Shown: positions 7,233-17,220, counted from the first letter of the stretch. The stretch is DNA of 48,737 nucleotides from an uncultured Arenicella sp. (GCA_937974565.1 CALJWL010000007.1:1-48737), one strand, 5' to 3'. Program-made: numbers and translations. Notes: a model not told the origin generated them from the letters alone.

Positions 7233-9011
7233 TTAGACCGAATTGCTGCGCTGGATAATATGAGAACCGAGAACCAACACATCCATGTTAGTTCGCAGAA
7301 AACACGCCATTGCCTCTTGCGGAGTACAAACCACAGGCTCATTTTCATTAAACGACGTGTTCAACAGCATAGGCACGCCCGTCTTCTCATAAAAGCGTTT
7401 GATGAGACGATAATAGCGTGGGTTCGATTCGTCGGTGACTGTCTGTAAGCGTCCAGACCCATCAATGTGGGTTACGGCCGGTATTTGCCCCCGCTTATCG
7501 GCCTGTATTTGAAACACCTTCATCATAAAGGGCACATCGGCATCGGACTCAAACCAATCGTTTACGCATTCGCGCAGTACTGATGGCGCAAAGGGCCGAA
7601 ACGATTCACGCCGCTTAATCTTAAGATTTAAGATATCTTTCATATCCGCGCGCCTAGGATCACCTAATATAGAACGGTTACCTAAAGCACGTGGCCCCCA
7701 CTCCATGGCTCCCTGAAACCAGCCGACCACTTTTCCCTCTTCAATGGCATTGCTGGCATGCTCAACAAGTTGTTCTAACGGCAGGTCGTAGCGAATATCA
7801 CATTGATCCAAACCTTGATGCCCGAGGTTACTTTGATCTCGGATCACCTTGGTCAAATAAGCATCATCAAAACTTGGGCCCCAATATGAATGTGACATTG
7901 AAAATGAAGCACTTGACTGACCCGCTCGTTGACCGGCAATCACGGCCGCGCCAATGGCCCCGCCCGCATCACCCGCGGCCGACTGAATGTATACCTTTTT
8001 ATAGGGAGTGCGTAAATGTACTTTACCATTGGCAACGGAGTTCATTCCGCAACCGCCGGCAATGGCTAGGTTTTCAATCTCTCGACCTTGTTCTTCACTG
8101 TGACGTCGATGCAAATGCGTCAACATATGAAAGAAAGTGCGTTCGTAGCAATCTTGCACTGAGCGCGCAATGTCTTTATGCACCTGAGAAATTGGTTCAC
8201 CTTTAGAGCGAACGGCGCCTAACAGCTCACTCAGTTTATCGTCATAAAGTTGGCCAACCATTGGCGCCCCATTGTCCCACTCATACCCGATGGCGTTTTT
8301 ATGATGCTGGAAATACTCTAAGTTGAGTTCAAAACCACCATCACTACCGGGAATTACAATCCGATCCATTTCTTCTCGAAACCTAGGTTCGCCGTAAGGT
8401 GCTAGGCCCATTATTTTGTATTCATCGCCGTAATGCGGAAACCCCAGGTATTGGGTGAGGGCTTGATAAAAAACGCCTAAAGAGTGCGGGAAGTAAATTC
8501 TGTTTTGCACGTCGATCCTGTCAGCCTGGCCAAAGCCCCACGCCGAAGAGGCAAAGTCACCAAACCCATCCACCGATATAACACTGGCAGACTCAAAAGG
8601 TGACACCGAATAAGCCGACGCTAGATGCGCAAGGTGGTGTTCAACAAATTCCACCTTGCCTGAAAAACACGCCTTGGGAAATTCAAGCCGAAGATAATCC
8701 TCAATGCTCTTGCGCTTTTCTCTGACCTTTAATTTTTCAGTGATTAGACTCAGTGACGCCTTGCCAGATAGAGCGTACTTTATTTTTTTACCTCTAGCAG
8801 CTTTGCCGTCTGAGTTGATTGCGATGACGTCAATATCGGCTAAGGTCAAAGCAGCGGCTTGCAGACAAAACTGTATCGCTTCACTGGGGAAACCGGCCCA
8901 GTGTTTAATGCGACGAAAGCGTTCCTCTTCAACCGCTGCAATCATGACGCCGTTCACAAAAAGGCAAGCAGATGAATCACCATGAAAGGCGTTAAGTCCA
9001 AGTATTTTCAT
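7233..9011 (-). CDS. NodU/CmcH-family carbamoyltransferase
   Basis: A 592-residue protein. It starts MKILGLNAFHGDSSACLFVNG, the ASKHA-type nucleotide-binding start of the family. It continues with EFVEHHLAHLASAY (metal-binding histidines), SVDGFGDFASSAWG, AIAGGCGMNSVANGK, and the C-terminal catalytic part WFQGAMEWGPRALGNRSILGDP and RPFAPSVLRE. Family members transfer a carbamoyl group from carbamoyl phosphate via carbamoyl-AMP to a hydroxyl, as in Nod factors and cephamycin. In this locus the substrate is probably a sugar of the exopolysaccharide (inference from neighbours). Its ATG overlaps the stop of the preceding Wzy-like gene by one base (TAATG). Confidence 0.93.
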   Translation of the reverse strand: MKILGLNAFHGDSSACLFVNGVMIAAVEEERFRRIKHWAGFPSEAIQFCLQAAALTLADIDVIAINSDGKAARGKKIKYALSGKASLSLITEKLKVREKRKSIEDYLRLEFPKACFSGKVEFVEHHLAHLASAYSVSPFESASVISVDGFGDFASSAWGFGQADRIDVQNRIYFPHSLGVFYQALTQYLGFPHYGDEYKIMGLAPYGEPRFREEMDRIVIPGSDGGFELNLEYFQHHKNAIGYEWDNGAPMVGQLYDDKLSELLGAVRSKGEPISQVHKDIARSVQDCYERTFFHMLTHLHRRHSEEQGREIENLAIAGGCGMNSVANGKVHLRTPYKKVYIQSAAGDAGGAIGAAVIAGQRAGQSSASFSMSHSYWGPSFDDAYLTKVIRDQSNLGHQGLDQCDIRYDLPLEQLVEHASNAIEEGKVVGWFQGAMEWGPRALGNRSILGDPRRADMKDILNLKIKRRESFRPFAPSVLRECVNDWFESDADVPFMMKVFQIQADKRGQIPAVTHIDGSGRLQTVTDESNPRYYRLIKRFYEKTGVPMLLNTSFNENEPVVCTPQEAMACFLRTNMDVLVLGSHIIQRSNSV

Positions 9012-10468
9012 TAAATAAGTTGATTTGGCTGGTTTTCATAACCAACTCTGGTAATTGACGTTTCTCTAGTGGTAAAACCAGAAGCAAAACCGCGTCCTAT
9101 CGACTCATCATTCATGGCGCGCACAACCAGTTTCGGCAATGCAAACAAAAAACCGGCAAGCAAACCAATAATGATAAGAATAAAAAAGTCTCCGTAGACT
9201 TGCGTTGCAACAGCAAAGGTCATGACGTTGACCAACAAAAAACAGGCAATACCCAGCATTAATGGCAATATATGAAGCGGCACAAAGTGCTGGGCACTCA
9301 GCCGAATAGCTGCGTTTATGTATTTTGCAAAAGCAAGCGATAACCAGAAAGCGGCTATTAGCCCAGGCAAACCCAACTCCACCATAATTTTACCAAGCCC
9401 GCCCTCACCCGAACCACCGGCCACATTTGAGACATTAAAAAATTGGCTACCTTGAGACGCAATACCTAGGCCTCCTCCAAACAAACCAACACGATTAATG
9501 GCCCATCCTAATGGTTTAAACCCTAGTTCGAACGCACGCGTTGTTGCCGAACCGTACACCGAGGTACCACGAGCAATATAATTGCTAACACTATCACCAC
9601 CGCTCGCAAAAAATTGTGCTGCCGCCCATATGGCCAATACCAACAGGCTGGCTGAAATCAGGTAATTAACACTGAGCTTTCGACGATAAAAAGAAAAACC
9701 CAAACCGTATATCACGGTAAACAGAGTGACTAACATCAGCATTTTTCGGCGCCCTGTAAGAGCAATGGCGGCCATCATAAACAGTACTAATAAACATACG
9801 ATTAAGATTGGAGGGCGCCGTTTAGAGGAGAAAAACAAAATAATAATAAAACAACAAGCCGTTGCAATATGCCACGCGGCTATTTCACCGGTGCGCATAA
9901 AACCCGAAAAGGACCGTAGCACGGTACCTTGATCGTAAATTAATAACCCTGAACCAACTTCTTTAAAGATTTGATAATCAAACCCCACAAAGGACATCAT
10001 GACCGTGACGGTCAACACCACCCCAATACTAATGTAAAGTTTCATAAAGCTTCGAATGTTTCGAGCCTGAGTAACCAGAAAATAGCCAACGACAATGGCA
10101 AAAAAAGGCGCCGTATACGAAAGCAAACCGATGGCACTGACGATAGGGTTACCGTAACGCAGCGAAGAGTGAATGAACTGAATTCCCAATATCATAAGAA
10201 AGAAAATAATGGGTCGATTAACTTGCGACGACCACCCAACAAACGGTTCCCTCAACCCATTAACTCCTTGACGTTGAAGTGTCGCCAGAAAAACAGCGCC
10301 AAACACCAAACCGACCGTTACGATGAAGTAAATAGGCTCACCTAATACCAACTTACGAAAAGGGTCTTGCAAAAAGCCTATCGCAAAAATAGCAACGATT
10401 GCATTTCTATGACTAGTGACGCTAGCCATAATTGCTACTATCAAAATTAAGAAGAATACTGCAACCAT
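9011..10468 (-). CDS. O-antigen ligase/polymerase-like membrane protein (Wzy family)
   Basis: A 485-residue protein with about ten to twelve hydrophobic segments. It has a long periplasmic-type loop after the middle, with GRRKMLMLVTLF, then FFASGGDSVSNYIARGTSVYGSA, and GLFGGGLGIASQGSQF close to the usual Wzy_C loop, followed by helices and a basic cytoplasmic tail. This is the layout of Wzy polymerases and WaaL ligases. Sequence conservation is weak in this group and I cannot tell polymerase from ligase. It is the second such protein in the locus (the other is at 19517-20926). A 127-base gap separates it from the upstream GT4, the largest gap in the distal half of the locus. Confidence 0.75.
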   Translation of the reverse strand: MVAVFFLILIVAIMASVTSHRNAIVAIFAIGFLQDPFRKLVLGEPIYFIVTVGLVFGAVFLATLQRQGVNGLREPFVGWSSQVNRPIIFFLMILGIQFIHSSLRYGNPIVSAIGLLSYTAPFFAIVVGYFLVTQARNIRSFMKLYISIGVVLTVTVMMSFVGFDYQIFKEVGSGLLIYDQGTVLRSFSGFMRTGEIAAWHIATACCFIIILFFSSKRRPPILIVCLLVLFMMAAIALTGRRKMLMLVTLFTVIYGLGFSFYRRKLSVNYLISASLLVLAIWAAAQFFASGGDSVSNYIARGTSVYGSATTRAFELGFKPLGWAINRVGLFGGGLGIASQGSQFFNVSNVAGGSGEGGLGKIMVELGLPGLIAAFWLSLAFAKYINAAIRLSAQHFVPLHILPLMLGIACFLLVNVMTFAVATQVYGDFFILIIIGLLAGFLFALPKLVVRAMNDESIGRGFASGFTTRETSITRVGYENQPNQLI

Positions 10469-10595
10469 TGATTATCCGCTTATACCTACCTAAAACCACT
10501 TAACACTAATCTTTGCGTGAGTGTAGCATTCCACACTTAGGGTTGGAAAAGTCAAAAGAAAAAGAGTGAAAACTTGTGTAAATAGCTTGAAGCCT

Positions 10596-11792
10596 TCACT
10601 GGCGCAGACTGGCGTGTTGAGACGGCTTAATGATGTCTTTTATTGCATGAGCCATCACGCTGGCATCGTGTTGATCCGTCATACGCACAGACGCGGCCGA
10701 AAATGCATCGTAGCGCGCGCTGTCTGAGAACAAATTTAATATGTGTGCTGATAATTGATCAACGTCACCACAACGATAAATCAGTGCGTTTTTCGACTCA
10801 AGAATACTCGACCCCACACTGCCGATGTTATTCGTGGCCACAATAGGTAGGCCAAACGGCAGGACTTCACTTGCTACGGCTCCATAAGGTTCTTTTTCAG
10901 AAGGAAACACAAAAACATCGGCCAGCGTAAAATACTCGGCCATTTTGCTTTGATTGACGAAGCCAGTAAAAACAACGCGCTTCTCCAACTCAAGCTCTTT
11001 TACCTTTTTTTGCAAATGCGGCAACAGGCTGCCACTGCCGACGATTACCGCTGATATATTATAGTCTCGCAACTTATCCATTGCAGCAATCAAATCAGCA
11101 GGGCGTTTATGCGGAATAAGTTTACCTGCAAACAGAGCTATTTTATGCTCTTCAGACAGACCTAAATTGGTTTTCAAATAATGAATGTCTGATTCAGATA
11201 ATATCTCTCGTTGTAATTCTAAGCGCTTCATATCAACGGGGAACGTAACACGCCTAATGTCTTCTTCTGACACCCCGTAATGCATTAAGTAACGAGTGTT
11301 TTTCGGGCCATAACTAAGGAAATAATCGCATTTTTTTAGGAAATTTTTAACAATGTGGTGTTTTAACCATAACCGCCAACCAGAACGCCGATCTTCTAAA
11401 TTTGAATCGGAAGAGTATATAAATTTAACGCCTTGAGATCGCAACTTCAGCGCACGCCAATTGGCTCTCTGAGCGTAACCGTTCACCCAAATTACGTCTG
11501 GTTTAAAGGCCATTATTTTTCCCTCCAATGCATCGTCATCGACAGCCCAGAACCCATAGCTTTCTATTGTTTTACCTGGCGACAAAAACTCGAAGTCATA
11601 CCCTTCGGTCAATGGCACATCCCATTTCACGTACTGACCAAACTGATTATCAAAATACTCATAAGCGCCGTTCTCAGCCACAAAGAAAACTTTAACTCTC
11701 AGCCCAGAAAGCTTAGCGAGGTGCTGGTAAACCGGCACGTAATGCTGAATAGCGTGCGATGCGACGATTGCCAATGATCTCGTTTTAGGCAT
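10596..11792 (-). CDS. Glycosyltransferase family 4 (GT-B)
   Basis: A 398-residue retaining glycosyltransferase. The donor-binding half shows HKIALFAGKLIPHKRPADLIAAM (RxxxxK-type phosphate contact), AVIVGSGSLLPHLQ, VVFTGFVNQSKMAEYFTLADVFVFPS and then EPYGAVASEVLPFGLPIVAT, which contains the E-x7-E signature. The N-terminal half starts TRSLAIVASHAIQHYVPVYQHL, typical of GT4 enzymes acting on surface polysaccharides. Donor and acceptor cannot be read from the sequence. The start overlaps the end of the preceding GT2 gene by eight bases, so translation is coupled. Confidence 0.88.
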   Translation of the reverse strand: MPKTRSLAIVASHAIQHYVPVYQHLAKLSGLRVKVFFVAENGAYEYFDNQFGQYVKWDVPLTEGYDFEFLSPGKTIESYGFWAVDDDALEGKIMAFKPDVIWVNGYAQRANWRALKLRSQGVKFIYSSDSNLEDRRSGWRLWLKHHIVKNFLKKCDYFLSYGPKNTRYLMHYGVSEEDIRRVTFPVDMKRLELQREILSESDIHYLKTNLGLSEEHKIALFAGKLIPHKRPADLIAAMDKLRDYNISAVIVGSGSLLPHLQKKVKELELEKRVVFTGFVNQSKMAEYFTLADVFVFPSEKEPYGAVASEVLPFGLPIVATNNIGSVGSSILESKNALIYRCGDVDQLSAHILNLFSDSARYDAFSAASVRMTDQHDASVMAHAIKDIIKPSQHASLRQ

Positions 11793-12762
11793 CAGATTTG
11801 ACTCTATCGACTTTATCGGCTTTCTGCCCCTGACTTTCAGGTGCTATGTTAATGAGCGATGGCCCTCGTCGGCAAGCCTTTATCGCAGCGTATAAGCCAG
11901 CGATTTCTCCACACAACCTTGAAGGAATATACACAGGGTGCCTTAGATAAAACTTAGCCATCACGCTGGTGAAAAAACGTTTTAAAATATACCTGGCCGC
12001 TCCCCAAGCATCGTCATTTAACAATGCAAAATAGTAATCCCCCATGCTGTGAGCTGAAGAGGCTGATGTTAAATGATCACCGTGGGCTCTGGTGCCCCCG
12101 GAACTTAAGTGTAAATGATGCAAAGATGCACTTGGCGCATATAAAAAACTCTCACCGTGATAACGGATAAAACGGCGACAAAACTCGGTTTCAAACCGAT
12201 AGGCTGGACCAGAAAAGTTTTCATCAAAACCACCCACTTGCATTGCGGCACGCCTGTTCACACATAAATTACCCGCCATACAATTGTGAATACGAGCAGG
12301 CTCACTGGAATTAAACGGAAAGTTAAGATCACGAAGCATATTCGCGCCAGCATAATAACCTGAAATCTGAAGGTTCGGTTGTTGCCACGGCTGAATAACT
12401 TGCCCTACGTGAGCAAGTGCTTGCTTAGCGTTAATGATGTCAACGTGGGCGGCCACAAAGTCACGACTCACATTAATATCATCATCAAGGAATAACACCC
12501 ATTCGGCTTTCGCTTCTAATAGCCCACGGTTCATGGCTTTGGGAATGGAGGGTTCCTTTTTTCGAACCCACTTTATTTGTCTACTTGAATGAAGATCGCT
12601 CAGCTTTTGAAATACGTCGTCTGTTTTTTGATAATCGGTTTGATCAACCAAAATCACTTCCGTTGCCAAAAGTCGCTGTTCTAACAACTGATTTACAGTA
12701 TGCAATAACGTGGCACCTCGATTATAGGTGGGGATAACAATGCTAAGAGAAACGAGGCTCAT
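11785..12762 (-). CDS. Glycosyltransferase family 2 (GT-A)
   Basis: A 325-residue inverting glycosyltransferase. SIVIPTYNRGATLLHTVNQLLEQ opens the nucleotide-binding fold, ILVDQTD follows, and EWVLFLDDDINVSRDF carries the DxD-type metal motif near residue 95. GGFDENFSGPAYRFETEFCRR is the acceptor-side ED-type region and HHLHLSSGGTRAHGDH is a His-rich stretch seen in related GT2 proteins. It is soluble and cytoplasmic, with no obvious membrane helix. ATGA overlap with the preceding GT2 gene and an 8-base overlap with the following GT4 show tight coupling. Confidence 0.88.
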   Translation of the reverse strand: MSLVSLSIVIPTYNRGATLLHTVNQLLEQRLLATEVILVDQTDYQKTDDVFQKLSDLHSSRQIKWVRKKEPSIPKAMNRGLLEAKAEWVLFLDDDINVSRDFVAAHVDIINAKQALAHVGQVIQPWQQPNLQISGYYAGANMLRDLNFPFNSSEPARIHNCMAGNLCVNRRAAMQVGGFDENFSGPAYRFETEFCRRFIRYHGESFLYAPSASLHHLHLSSGGTRAHGDHLTSASSAHSMGDYYFALLNDDAWGAARYILKRFFTSVMAKFYLRHPVYIPSRLCGEIAGLYAAIKACRRGPSLINIAPESQGQKADKVDRVKSDA

Positions 12763-13682
12763 GAGTTGCCGTTGGGGTGATCTTGTTTTTTAGATAAACC
12801 GTGATACATGCCCATATTAATAACGCACTGATAGAAACGATCTCGTCTGCCAATCATCAGTTGATACACGCTTTTACATAATTGCTCTGCCAGCATTTTA
12901 AGGCAATCAAGCCTCGTTGGCCTCACCGATTCAACAAGGCCTTTCTGCACTCCATAACGAAATAGATAAGGAAGTCGCAAACGGTCTGTGGGAAACCTGT
13001 GCAATACATGCGCGCTTTCTATGTATATTCCCATTACGTCCTTGGAAATACAGCGTTCAAAGTAATCGCTCTCTTCACCTCGGCCAATTTCATCCCCGTT
13101 GACTCCTAAACTCTGGTCAAACTCGCCCACCAATTGCGTTGTTGTTCGTCTGAGTGCAAAGTTGGCTCCGTAAGGCAAATGTGTTTCAGGCGGGTAATGG
13201 CACAATTCTTGCCCGAGGTCATAATGCCCAACAAGCCCATTGAGCATCGGAAGTTCATACGATTTCAACCACCGAGGTCGACCTTTGGGCCACTGAACAT
13301 GAATTCTACCTCCGAAAAAGCCAACGGCGGCGTTGGCAGAGGCAGATTGTCGATAACTATTAATACAATTTGGCAATACCGTGATGTCATCATCAAAAAA
13401 AATGATGACGTCGTTTTCATACTCCTTTAATGCCCTGCTACGAGCCGCTGACAAGCCTTGAGTGCCCTCAAAAATATACCTCAATGGCAAATCTGAATAA
13501 AATCCTCTAACGGTTTCGGCGGTATGATCAGACGAATTATTATCGATGACTAATATCTCGTCGCAAGGTAACAGTTCTTCGTTTACCTGCCTCACGCTGT
13601 CGAGCGTTTTTGTTAATTCATCCGCTCGATTATAAGTGCATATCGCGATGCTTAAACGGACAGTAGAGTTAACGTTGGTCAT
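12759..13682 (-). CDS. Glycosyltransferase family 2 (GT-A)
   Basis: A 307-residue GT2 enzyme. LSIAICTYNRADELTKTLDSV at the start, ILVIDNNSSDHT (donor binding), TQGLSAARSRALKEYENDVIIFFDDDITVLPNC with the metal-binding DDD near residue 97, and GEFDQSLGVNGDEIGRGEESDYFERC as the catalytic-base region. The product is cytoplasmic, probably peripheral. It is not a close copy of the neighbouring GT2 at 11785-12762. It overlaps both flanking genes by four bases, so three consecutive transferases are translationally coupled. Confidence 0.88.
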   Translation of the reverse strand: MTNVNSTVRLSIAICTYNRADELTKTLDSVRQVNEELLPCDEILVIDNNSSDHTAETVRGFYSDLPLRYIFEGTQGLSAARSRALKEYENDVIIFFDDDITVLPNCINSYRQSASANAAVGFFGGRIHVQWPKGRPRWLKSYELPMLNGLVGHYDLGQELCHYPPETHLPYGANFALRRTTTQLVGEFDQSLGVNGDEIGRGEESDYFERCISKDVMGIYIESAHVLHRFPTDRLRLPYLFRYGVQKGLVESVRPTRLDCLKMLAEQLCKSVYQLMIGRRDRFYQCVINMGMYHGLSKKQDHPNGNS

Positions 13683-15100
13683 TGATGCCTAGCCTCTATC
13701 GTCTTAAGCAAGGCTCGAAATTCGTCTTCGTCGCCATCACTGACACAAGAGTGAGCATGGGGCCACTCATCACCCGCACTATTCATCGTTACCTTAAGGC
13801 CTAAAAATGAACGAAAGTGGTTCGCAATAGACAGACCTAACCAATGCTCCAAGCGTCCTTGAGGCGCTATTATAACTGGTTTGAGTTTGACTTGCTGGTG
13901 ATGGCTAGGGTCATCATCAGCACAATAATCATTCGAGCCGGGCAACGAACGGCTGACTTTTAAAAACACCTCGACCCATGCCGTAACTGACTTTTCTCGG
14001 GTATAGCGATCTTGAACCAAACAATAGCCACCCAACACCAGTGCCTCAGCAGTTCGCTGATCTGCAGTAGTTTTTAATAACTCGGCGGCAGAATCTGTGT
14101 CTCCAATGTCAAAAATTAGGCTGTTAGTTTGATTCTCCAAGGCACCTTCTGCACCAAGACCAATATAACGACTGGTAACAACGCATAAACCATGAGCCAT
14201 GGCCTCCCATACGACAATTGGCCCAGTTTCCCAGTCGGAAGTCAGTAACAACACATTCGCTTTCTGGTACGCTAACCGTGACACTTGATCCGCGCGCAAT
14301 ACTCCCAAATCTCTTATAAGAGCCATATTAGAGTCAGAGGCATTGGTGTTAACTTTAGCCACGGCATCATTAAGTTGGGTTAGCAACTCAGGCTTGTACG
14401 ACCCATCACCGGCGATCAATAACTCGAAGGCCACCCGATCTTCAATCAAGCGTTGGGTAATGCTGAGCAGGTCTTGGCATCGTTTTTGGTCAACATCTAT
14501 TCGTCCGCAATACAAAATTTTTAACTTAACCGCACTTTCAGCGTGATGATGGCCACTCGACAATTTATCTGACGTGGGTATCTCAACGCCATAAGGCGCG
14601 TAATGCACTTGGCTTTCAATATAGCTCGTAGTGGCCATCACCATGAGTCGTGTTAAATGGTTGGTAACAACCACATGATCAATCACATCGTCGTATTCAT
14701 TCAAGTCTGAAAATAAACGTGGCAGTACACCGTGAATCGTAGAAACTAACTGAAAACCTCCCTGGTTTTTATGTCGTAGAAGGCGTGTGGCTAAATACAC
14801 GTCAGGGATATTCACACAGACAACGACGGTTGGTTTTAACCGTTTAATCGTCGACGCTATAGAGTTGGTTCGCGAGTAGGCCGAGCCCGAACCACAAGGT
14901 ATTACTTCCACATTGTCAAACGGATAATGTTCGAGATACTCATCTGGGCGATGGTAGTCGCCCGACACCGCACCTAACGTAACTTGAGCTTGGGTATTGT
15001 TTACCAACCCAGTAAGCACATAGTCTAACCAAACGGCGACGCCCCCCAACGGGTAAGCGGTGGGTGCAATAAATAGTAAATGGTCTTTTTCTGCCAACAT
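13679..15100 (-). CDS. Glycosyltransferase family 4 (GT-B)
   Basis: A 473-residue transferase. The N-terminal domain opens LLFIAPTAYPLGGVAVWLDYVLTGL, the Gly-Gly-Val loop typical of GT4 proteins. The donor domain has KILYCGRIDVDQKRCQDLLSI, LLIAGDGSYKPELLTQL and VLLLTSDWETGPIVVWEAMAHGLCVVTS, with the E-x7-E signature. About 90 residues follow the expected end of the GT-B fold (after the EKSVTAWVEVF helix), with no motif I recognise. Overlap with the next GT2 start is ATGA. A 66-base gap separates it from the upstream wzt-like gene. Confidence 0.87.
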   Translation of the reverse strand: MLAEKDHLLFIAPTAYPLGGVAVWLDYVLTGLVNNTQAQVTLGAVSGDYHRPDEYLEHYPFDNVEVIPCGSGSAYSRTNSIASTIKRLKPTVVVCVNIPDVYLATRLLRHKNQGGFQLVSTIHGVLPRLFSDLNEYDDVIDHVVVTNHLTRLMVMATTSYIESQVHYAPYGVEIPTSDKLSSGHHHAESAVKLKILYCGRIDVDQKRCQDLLSITQRLIEDRVAFELLIAGDGSYKPELLTQLNDAVAKVNTNASDSNMALIRDLGVLRADQVSRLAYQKANVLLLTSDWETGPIVVWEAMAHGLCVVTSRYIGLGAEGALENQTNSLIFDIGDTDSAAELLKTTADQRTAEALVLGGYCLVQDRYTREKSVTAWVEVFLKVSRSLPGSNDYCADDDPSHHQQVKLKPVIIAPQGRLEHWLGLSIANHFRSFLGLKVTMNSAGDEWPHAHSCVSDGDEDEFRALLKTIEARHQ

Positions 15101-15166
15101 TAGCTTAACTTAGTTGATATGAAGGGTAATCAAGTCATCGAAAGTGCAAGCTTTAGCCCGTTCTGA

Positions 15167-16384
15167 TTAGAGCGTGCGCCTGGTGCCATTCCCGTTAGAA
15201 CTTAATACATCTCTTTCGCTAATGCTATCAGCTTCACCCTGACTCACGATGTTAATTTTTGCTACGTCAGTGGCCCAGCACCATCTGTTTTGTTGGCTTT
15301 CTTTACCGCCAATGGCCAACGACAGTTCAGCATCGTTAAACAATCCTGACGGCACCTCAAAATGCGACTCAAAATACCCGCACTCCACCGACTGTGGAAC
15401 ATCGCAATCATTGATCGTAATAAGACGCACCCCTTTAGAATATAAAGCCATGCTCATGGCAAGTCGGTTCAATGGCTCTAAGCTCCGCCATCGAGCCACA
15501 ACCGTAATCGAACGGTCATTGTTAACCACGACCGTAAACGAATCGTCTTTCCCTTGAATACGTAAGGATTCTAAACAGATTACCGACAATAAATTGCCGC
15601 TGAAAGACCTAGCTGCTCGCTCCGCTGCAGTACTATTGACAACACTGTTTTCATAAGCACTGACCACTTCTGCTGTTTCACCCACCTGTTTAACCGTTCC
15701 CTGATCCAGCCACACCACGTTTTGACATAAGGATGTAACGGAGTGCATATTATGACTAACAAAAATAACGGTTCGACCACTGCCCGCCACATCCTCCATT
15801 TTCCCCAGACACTTATCTCGAAACTCTTTATCTCCAACAGCCAACACCTCATCCACCACCAGAATATCGGGTTCAACGTGAGCCGCTATCGAAAAGGCTA
15901 ATCGCACGTACATGCCACTTGAATAACGCTTCACTGGAGTGTCCAGAAACATTTCAACACCCGCATAGTCAACGATTTGATCAAACCTACGACGAATGTC
16001 GTTGCGCGACATCCCCATAATCGCGCCATAAAGAAAAATATTTTCACGGCCAGACAGTTCGGGGTGAAAACCAGTGCCCACTTCAAGCAAACTGGACATT
16101 GAGCCTTGAATGGTAATTTGGCCACGTGTAGGGGGGGTGATCTGACTCAATACTTTAAGCAACGTGCTTTTGCCAGCACCATTGTGACCAATCAAACCAA
16201 GGGATCGTCCAGACTCGACTTGCAAATTAATATCTTGGAGTGCCCAGAAAAATGATTTCTCATTCACATTCTCAGCGTCACGACGACCCAACATACTCTG
16301 CATTAAGGCCTCACGAAAAGTACGCCCTAGATCAACGGTATTACCCAAGCGGTATTGCTTCCACACGCCTTCTAAGTTAATCAC
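15167..16384 (-). CDS. Polysaccharide ABC transporter ATP-binding subunit with C-terminal extension (Wzt type)
   Basis: A 405-residue protein read from GTG. Walker A GHNGAGKST at 66-74, signature YSSGM near 154-158, Walker B ILVVDEVLAVGD from about 173 and the switch histidine in VIFVSHNMHSV. RSLGLIGHNGAGKSTLLKVL and YSSGMYVRLAFSIAAHVEPD are typical of Wzt, TagH and KpsT-like exporters. Residues about 255-385 form an extra beta-rich domain, as in Wzt proteins of the O9a type where it binds the capped end of the glycan before export. It pairs with the permease 14 bases upstream. Presence of the extra domain suggests recognition of a modified chain end (inference). Confidence 0.92.
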   Translation of the reverse strand: MINLEGVWKQYRLGNTVDLGRTFREALMQSMLGRRDAENVNEKSFFWALQDINLQVESGRSLGLIGHNGAGKSTLLKVLSQITPPTRGQITIQGSMSSLLEVGTGFHPELSGRENIFLYGAIMGMSRNDIRRRFDQIVDYAGVEMFLDTPVKRYSSGMYVRLAFSIAAHVEPDILVVDEVLAVGDKEFRDKCLGKMEDVAGSGRTVIFVSHNMHSVTSLCQNVVWLDQGTVKQVGETAEVVSAYENSVVNSTAAERAARSFSGNLLSVICLESLRIQGKDDSFTVVVNNDRSITVVARWRSLEPLNRLAMSMALYSKGVRLITINDCDVPQSVECGYFESHFEVPSGLFNDAELSLAIGGKESQQNRWCWATDVAKINIVSQGEADSISERDVLSSNGNGTRRTL

Positions 16385-16398
16385 GACTAAGCACCCAG

Positions 16399-17220
16399 TT
16401 AAACAACATCAGCAAAGCGCCGCTCGGCGTTGTTAAAGTATCGAACACCCATTATGAACATCAAAATACTAATAACAAACGAAGCTCCGATCGCCAGCCA
16501 ATCGATCGGGGTGCCAAGAAAAGCAGATCTGGCACCGCTGACCCACCCGACAACGGGGTTAAAATAGATTAACCAACGAAACGACTCGGGAATAAATGAA
16601 ATGGGATAAATGACCGGAGTAACATACATCCAAATTTGAACCATAAACGGTACAACAAAACGGAAATCACGAAACGTCACGGTAATAGCAGACAACCACA
16701 ACCCTAACCCCAACACTGAAATGACAATGCCTAGGATTAAAAGTGGCAGCAAACATAGTTGCCAAGTAGGAGCAATGCCATAACTTGCCATCAACACAAG
16801 CAACACAAACGCAGACACGATAAAGTCCACACCACTCACAGCAACGCTGGAGAGTGGGATCACCATGCGTGGAAAGTAGACCTTACTTATCATCGCTGAT
16901 GAGCCGACTAAAGAGTTACTGCAGCTGCTTATACCCGCCGAGAAAAAATTCCACATCAACAAACCTGAAAACACAAAAACTGGGTAAGGCACACCATCAG
17001 ACGGAATCTTCGCAAGCCGGCCAAACAGTAACGTAAAGATGAGCATCACCGTAACGGGCTGTATCACCGCCCAAGCAACCCCTAGAGCTGTTTGCTTATA
17101 ACGAACCTTTATGTCCCGTATCGCAAATATATAAATCAACTCACGAAATTCCCACAACCGAGTAAAGCGCAAGCCTGCACTTCTGTCGGGTGGTGTAATA
17201 ATGGTAACTTTTGAATTCAT
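16399..17220 (-). CDS. Polysaccharide ABC transporter permease (Wzm type, ABC-2 family)
   Basis: About 273 residues, six membrane helices. LWEFRELIYIFAIRDIKVRYKQTALGVAWAVIQP is the conserved amphipathic N-terminal region, followed by LLFGRLAKIPSDGVPYPVFVFSGLLMWNFF and the C-terminal INPVVGW-type segment (YFNPVVGWVSGARSAFLGTP), ending FNNAERRFADVV. It forms the channel half of the exporter with the adjacent ATPase. I prefer ATG at 17220; a TTG at 17226 adds only two residues, and neither has a clear ribosome site. Confidence 0.92.
   Translation of the reverse strand: MNSKVTIITPPDRSAGLRFTRLWEFRELIYIFAIRDIKVRYKQTALGVAWAVIQPVTVMLIFTLLFGRLAKIPSDGVPYPVFVFSGLLMWNFFSAGISSCSNSLVGSSAMISKVYFPRMVIPLSSVAVSGVDFIVSAFVLLVLMASYGIAPTWQLCLLPLLILGIVISVLGLGLWLSAITVTFRDFRFVVPFMVQIWMYVTPVIYPISFIPESFRWLIYFNPVVGWVSGARSAFLGTPIDWLAIGASFVISILMFIMGVRYFNNAERRFADVV

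Noticed and set aside
7691-8206. 171-codon plus-strand open frame inside the carbamoyltransferase gene
   Set aside because: It lies antisense to a well-conserved enzyme, shows no family character and arises from the codon use of the real gene.
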